Assembly (NCBI GenBank): GCA_947625935.1
Contig: CANQQE010000020.1
Coordinates: 1-54,594, forward strand
From: an uncultured Muribaculaceae bacterium
GTDB taxonomy: Bacteria > Bacteroidota > Bacteroidia > Bacteroidales > Muribaculaceae
Direction of reading: 5' to 3'
DNA length: 54,594 nt
A program made the translations under genes and the position numbers. The notes below the pieces were generated by a model, which had not been told where the DNA came from, did not search any database, and saw only the letters and a program-made list of their open reading frames with translations. Shown one piece after another: positions 51,554 through 54,594 of this stretch. Numbering within the stretch: the stretch's first letter is position 1; the number at the start of each line of letters is the position of its first letter.

Positions 51554-52986
51554 CCGACGACCGACGCCGCAAACCCGGCGTGACATCTATCGCGCTGCGC
51601 GCCATGAGTGTGTTCGGCGGTCTGCAAGTGGTGCAGATACTCTGCTCCATCATACGCGTGAAACTTGTGGCCGTATGGATCGGAGCGGCAGGAGTCGGCT
51701 TGTTCGGAATCTACAACTCAGCGTTGGAAATGATTGCAACCATCTCACAGCTTGGTATGCGCAACAGTGCGGTGCGCGACATCGCAGGCGCTCCCCCCTC
51801 AAGATTCGCCGTCATAGCCATCGTGATAAGGCGGTGGTCATGGATGCTCGGGATGCTCGGAGCCGTTGTCACTCTCGCCTGCGCGCCGCTGTTGAGCCGA
51901 CTGTCATTTGACGACTCCAACCACACCGGCGGATTCGTCGTCCTGTCGGTAGCTCTGTTGCTGACATCCCTCACCGGCGGCGAACAAGCCATCATGCAAG
52001 GAGCCAGAAAATTGCGCCGTCTCGCCGTCTCATCGCTTTGGGGAGCCGTCGGCGGCCTCCTCGTTTCAATTCCCATGTACTATTGGTGGCGCATCGACAG
52101 CATAGTGCCTTCAATCATAGCATACGCCGCCGTCGGATGCGTCGCCGCTGCCGTCTACCGCGTTCCGGCAGGAAAGCCCGACAGCCGGATCACGACCCGT
52201 GAAACTATCGCTACAGGCCGCGGATTCATTGTTCTCGGCTTCTACATGACCTTGTCGGTATTCATCGGGATGCTCGCCTCATACATCTTCGTCTCCTATC
52301 TCAACGTCACCGCCGACACAACTGTTGTCGGCTACTATCAGGCAGGGTTCACCCTGTTCAACCGCTACGTCGGCCTCGTATTCACCTCCATCGCCATGGA
52401 ATTTTACCCCAGACTTGCAGGGGTTGAGAAGTCGTCACACAGAACATCGGTCTACGTCTCCCACGAAATGGGAATCGTGCTATGGGTACTCCTCCCCGTG
52501 GTGTGCAGCTTCATAACTCTCGCCAAACCCATCGTAAACATCCTGTATTCATCGGAATTTGAAATCATCATACCGTTCATATCGTGGGGAATAGTCGGGA
52601 CCATACTCCGGGCTGTGTCATGGTGCATGGCCTTCACAATGCTCGCCCGGGGTGACGGACGCGTGTTCCTCATCACCGAAAGCGTCAGTGCCGTGCTGTG
52701 TGTCACGCTCAACATCGGCTTTTACCATCTATGGGGTCTGAGCGGCCTCGGCGTGTCCTATATCGTCTGGTACCTGTTCTACACCATCATTGTCGCCATA
52801 GTCTACTACCGGCGGTACGGTATGAGCGTCAACCGCCGCGCGATCTCACTCGCCATCGTTTCGATGGCAGTGTGCTCGATTGCCGCCGCAGCGTCACTCA
52901 CCGCCGGATGGGCAATCCCCGCCCTAATATCAGCCGCCACCCTCCTCCTCTCATTCCGCCACCTCCGCCCCATGCTCAAACGCTGA
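51541..52986 (+). CDS. Polysaccharide/O-antigen flippase (Wzx-like, MOP superfamily)
   Basis: A 481-residue polytopic membrane protein with about 12-14 helices. The start (TSIALRAMSVFGGLQVVQILCSIIRVKLVAVWIGAAGVGLFGIYNS) is typical of O-antigen translocases, which flip lipid-linked oligosaccharides across the inner membrane. GYYQAGFTLFNRYVGLVF in the middle and LWGLSGLGVSYIVWYLFYTII in the C-terminal half fit the family. It is not inside a large glycan cluster, but follows the EnvC-like gene with a 13-base overlap, so co-expression with wall-splitting genes is likely. The substrate is unknown. Confidence 0.87.
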   Translation: MAALTDDRRRKPGVTSIALRAMSVFGGLQVVQILCSIIRVKLVAVWIGAAGVGLFGIYNSALEMIATISQLGMRNSAVRDIAGAPPSRFAVIAIVIRRWSWMLGMLGAVVTLACAPLLSRLSFDDSNHTGGFVVLSVALLLTSLTGGEQAIMQGARKLRRLAVSSLWGAVGGLLVSIPMYYWWRIDSIVPSIIAYAAVGCVAAAVYRVPAGKPDSRITTRETIATGRGFIVLGFYMTLSVFIGMLASYIFVSYLNVTADTTVVGYYQAGFTLFNRYVGLVFTSIAMEFYPRLAGVEKSSHRTSVYVSHEMGIVLWVLLPVVCSFITLAKPIVNILYSSEFEIIIPFISWGIVGTILRAVSWCMAFTMLARGDGRVFLITESVSAVLCVTLNIGFYHLWGLSGLGVSYIVWYLFYTIIVAIVYYRRYGMSVNRRAISLAIVSMAVCSIAAAASLTAGWAIPALISAATLLLSFRHLRPMLKR

Positions 52987-53056
52987 CCCCATCCTCGCTT
53001 TCATCGGACAATAGTCCCGTGTCTCATTATTATATTTTATGGCTTCTGTACCGGTA

Positions 53057-53072
53057 TATTTTTGTAATTTTG
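53057..53072 (+). promoter_or_regulatory. Two overlapping -7-like promoter elements before the YhcG-type gene
   Basis: TATTTTTG at 53057-53064 and TAATTTTG at 53065-53072 both fit TAnnTTTG; the ATG at 53077 is only 4 bases after the second. The upstream region lacks a clear TTTG at the right distance. A very short leader or leaderless message would result. Confidence 0.4.
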
Positions 53073-53076
53073 CATA

Positions 53077-54225
53077 ATGGGAACAGAACTTAATATACAC
53101 AATGATATATCCGCTGATGACAAACAATTCATTAGCGATATTAAAGCGATAGTATATACCGCCAAACAAAAAGCATACCAAGCAGCCGACATCTATCAAG
53201 TTATAAGCAACTGGCTTGTCGGTCGGCGCATTGTAGAGCAGGAGCAGCACGGCCAAGAGAGAGCCCAATATGGGAAGCACATCGTTGAGCTTGCATCCGA
53301 GGCTCTAACAGCAGAGTTCGGGAAAGGATATTCTGTTGTAAATATAAAGAATTTCAGAAAGTTCTATCTTACATTCAACGACTTGCTAATTGGGCAGACA
53401 CCGTCTGCCCAATCTGAAAACGGCCTGACCATAAAAGGGCAGACCGTGTCTGCCGAATTGGAGCTGGCAAAAATGCTTCCCTCCAATTTGTCTTGGTCCC
53501 ATTATGAACGGTTGATGAGAATCAAAGATGACGATGAGCGTGATTGGTATATGAGGGAGGCTGCCGGGGAGAACTGGGGTGTCAGAACACTAAACCGTAA
53601 CATTGGCTCTCAATATTATCATCGTCTGCTACAGACACCGGAATCAAAACGTGGTGAAGTCATTGATGAGATGCAAAGACTGACAGCCGATTATCAGAAA
53701 GACCGACATAAATTCCTACGGAATCCTGTTGTCGCCGAATTTTTAGGTTTTTCGCAGGAGTCAGCGTATTCGGAAACCAATCTTGAATCTGCTATTATCG
53801 ACCATCTCCAGAAGTTTATCCTCGAACTCGGCAAAGGATTTGCGTTTGTTGCACGTCAGCAGAGAATAAAGACTGACATGGGCGAGTATTACATTGACCT
53901 TGTATTTTATAACTATGTACTTAAATGCTTCCTACTCATAGATTTAAAAAGCTCTCAAATATCTTATAAGGATGTAGGCCAGATGGATATGTATATCCGC
54001 ATATACGATGAGCTGAAATGCTCAGAAGGGGATAATCCAACAATCGGATTACTTCTATGTTCCGAGACGAGTAAAGATCTTGCCAGATATTCAATTCTCA
54101 AAGACAGTAAACAAATCTATGCGGCCAAATACCTAACTTACTTACCAACGAAAGAGCAACTGACGGCTGAGATAGAGCGACAAAAAGAAATCTTCGCTTT
54201 GCAGACCGGCAAGAAACTCGATTAA
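53077..54225 (+). CDS. YhcG/DUF1016-family PDDEXK nuclease
   Basis: A 382-residue protein of the YhcG (DUF1016) family. The N-terminal domain (AYQAADIYQVISNWLVGRRIVEQEQHGQERAQYG) is helical. The C-terminal half is a PD-(D/E)xK nuclease-fold domain with D274 in YYIDLVFYN, then D289-L-K291 in LLIDLKSSQI, and a conserved QMDMYIRIYDE after it. The linker contains two near copies of a GQTxSA phrase (IGQTPSAQSENG, KGQTVSAELEL) encoded by DNA hairpins. Family members are often found near mobile elements and restriction systems; the substrate is unsettled. It stands alone here. Confidence 0.85.
   Translation: MGTELNIHNDISADDKQFISDIKAIVYTAKQKAYQAADIYQVISNWLVGRRIVEQEQHGQERAQYGKHIVELASEALTAEFGKGYSVVNIKNFRKFYLTFNDLLIGQTPSAQSENGLTIKGQTVSAELELAKMLPSNLSWSHYERLMRIKDDDERDWYMREAAGENWGVRTLNRNIGSQYYHRLLQTPESKRGEVIDEMQRLTADYQKDRHKFLRNPVVAEFLGFSQESAYSETNLESAIIDHLQKFILELGKGFAFVARQQRIKTDMGEYYIDLVFYNYVLKCFLLIDLKSSQISYKDVGQMDMYIRIYDELKCSEGDNPTIGLLLCSETSKDLARYSILKDSKQIYAAKYLTYLPTKEQLTAEIERQKEIFALQTGKKLD
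53389..53454 (+). repeat. Two hairpin-forming coding repeats inside the YhcG-type gene
   Basis: A perfect 11-bp stem with 3-base loop (53389-53399 with 53403-53413) and, 24 bases on, a 7-bp stem with 3-base loop (53438-53444 with 53448-53454). Both share GGGCAGAC and GTCTGCC and encode the GQTxSA phrase in the same frame. Confidence 0.85.
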
Positions 54226-54268
54226 GGCTCCACTTTCTGTGTTATCAACATTCTGAATAAATCTCAGC

Positions 54269-54594
54269 ATGACTAAAAAGCTAATACATCTATGGATAAT
54301 CGTTGTCGTATTTGGTATCGTTTCCTGCTCGAAGTCCACATCAAGCCACAATGATGAGCTGAATCGAGCTGAAAAGCTGATGCGGGGCAATCCCGACAGC
54401 GCATTGTCGATACTGGATGCTATCGACCCCTCTGAGTTGAAACATGATTCCCTGCGGGCCAAATACCATTATCTGAAAGGATACGGACATCTGAGCCGTA
54501 ACCGCTCGATGATCGAGGACTCCCTGATTTGCTTTGCCCATGATTATTATCGCGGGAAGGACGTGGTGAGAGATGTCCGCAGCGGCATGGTTTT
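54269..54594 (+). CDS. Lipoprotein with probable TPR-type repeats (3' truncated by window end)
   Basis: The frame is open from the ATG at 54269 to the end of the window (108 complete codons). The signal MTKKLIHLWIIVVVFGIVSC ends in a lipobox cysteine at residue 20. The mature part (LNRAEKLMRGNPDSALSILD, AIDPSELKHDSLRAKYHYLKGYGHL) has the AEKLMxxxPDSALxxLD pattern of the TPR-like Bacteroidetes lipoproteins that often continue into a membrane helix and a LuxR-like or histidine-kinase region. What follows is not visible, so this last part is inference. Confidence 0.7.
   Translation, partial: MTKKLIHLWIIVVVFGIVSCSKSTSSHNDELNRAEKLMRGNPDSALSILDAIDPSELKHDSLRAKYHYLKGYGHLSRNRSMIEDSLICFAHDYYRGKDVVRDVRSGMV

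Noticed and set aside
53077-54225. A toxin-antitoxin or multi-gene defence system around the YhcG-type nuclease
   Set aside because: No partner gene with tight spacing is present on either side; only a flippase upstream and an unrelated lipoprotein downstream.

Overview
The window reads as chromosome of a Bacteroidales bacterium, most likely a Muribaculaceae-like gut commensal (inference). The evidence is a SusC/SusD/SusE/F-like locus, many lipoproteins with a Bacteroidetes lipobox, DUF4292, DUF3822, DUF4836-like and DUF6155-type families, fused KorA-type ferredoxin oxidoreductase, and repeated use of the Bacteroidetes promoter form TTTG-N19..21-TAnnTTTG. Nearly all of the window is ordinary chromosome. 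Bases 1 to about 6400 look like the end of an integrated element.

Bases 1-6412 (accessory): the tail of a probable DUF3987 protein, a VirE-N/primase-C gene, a four-cysteine microprotein and two small unknowns form a mobile-element replication module. A terminator and a consensus promoter follow, then a roughly 280-nt leader with strong stem-loops. This leads into a BcgI-like restriction-modification pair, in which an endonuclease-methylase fusion carries an in-frame 57-bp tandem repeat at its 3' end and is followed by a half-size specificity subunit. Two lipoprotein genes come next. The segment ends at the 3' end of a tRNA-Leu(CAG), a typical integration site; no integrase lies in the window.

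Bases 6500-11350, minus strand: asnS, a pseudouridine synthase with a long QGGYQPRQ-type disordered extension, and purB. Bases 11937-27384, mostly plus strand: two GIN-domain (DUF2807) lipoproteins, a secreted deaminase-fold protein without zinc ligands, ybaK, aroC, a TIGR01212 radical SAM protein, an MsbA-like exporter with a Gtf3/galactofuranosyltransferase-like enzyme and a CDF transporter, a lipoprotein-ATPase-FtsX-like trio, an Ig-like lipoprotein, and DUF3822 with rsmD.

Bases 27385-35600: REP-like palindromes, then a minus-strand Sus-like locus (SusC, SusD and two SusE/F-like binding lipoproteins) with no glycosidase or regulator in view. Bases 35601-43385: queC-queF for queuosine, metY and cysK for sulfur assimilation, korA-korB, and an orphan LuxR-type response regulator. 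The korA/cysK gap holds a 75-bp tandem duplication that carries a promoter in each copy.

Bases 43588-54594: a DUF6155-like gene and a TonB-receptor-like gene broken by one in-frame TAG. Then comes an envelope operon (dut, TPR protein, DUF4292 lipoprotein, EnvC-like degenerate M23 protein, polysaccharide flippase). A YhcG-family PDDEXK nuclease gene with two coding-region hairpins follows, and finally the start of a lipoprotein gene cut by the window end.
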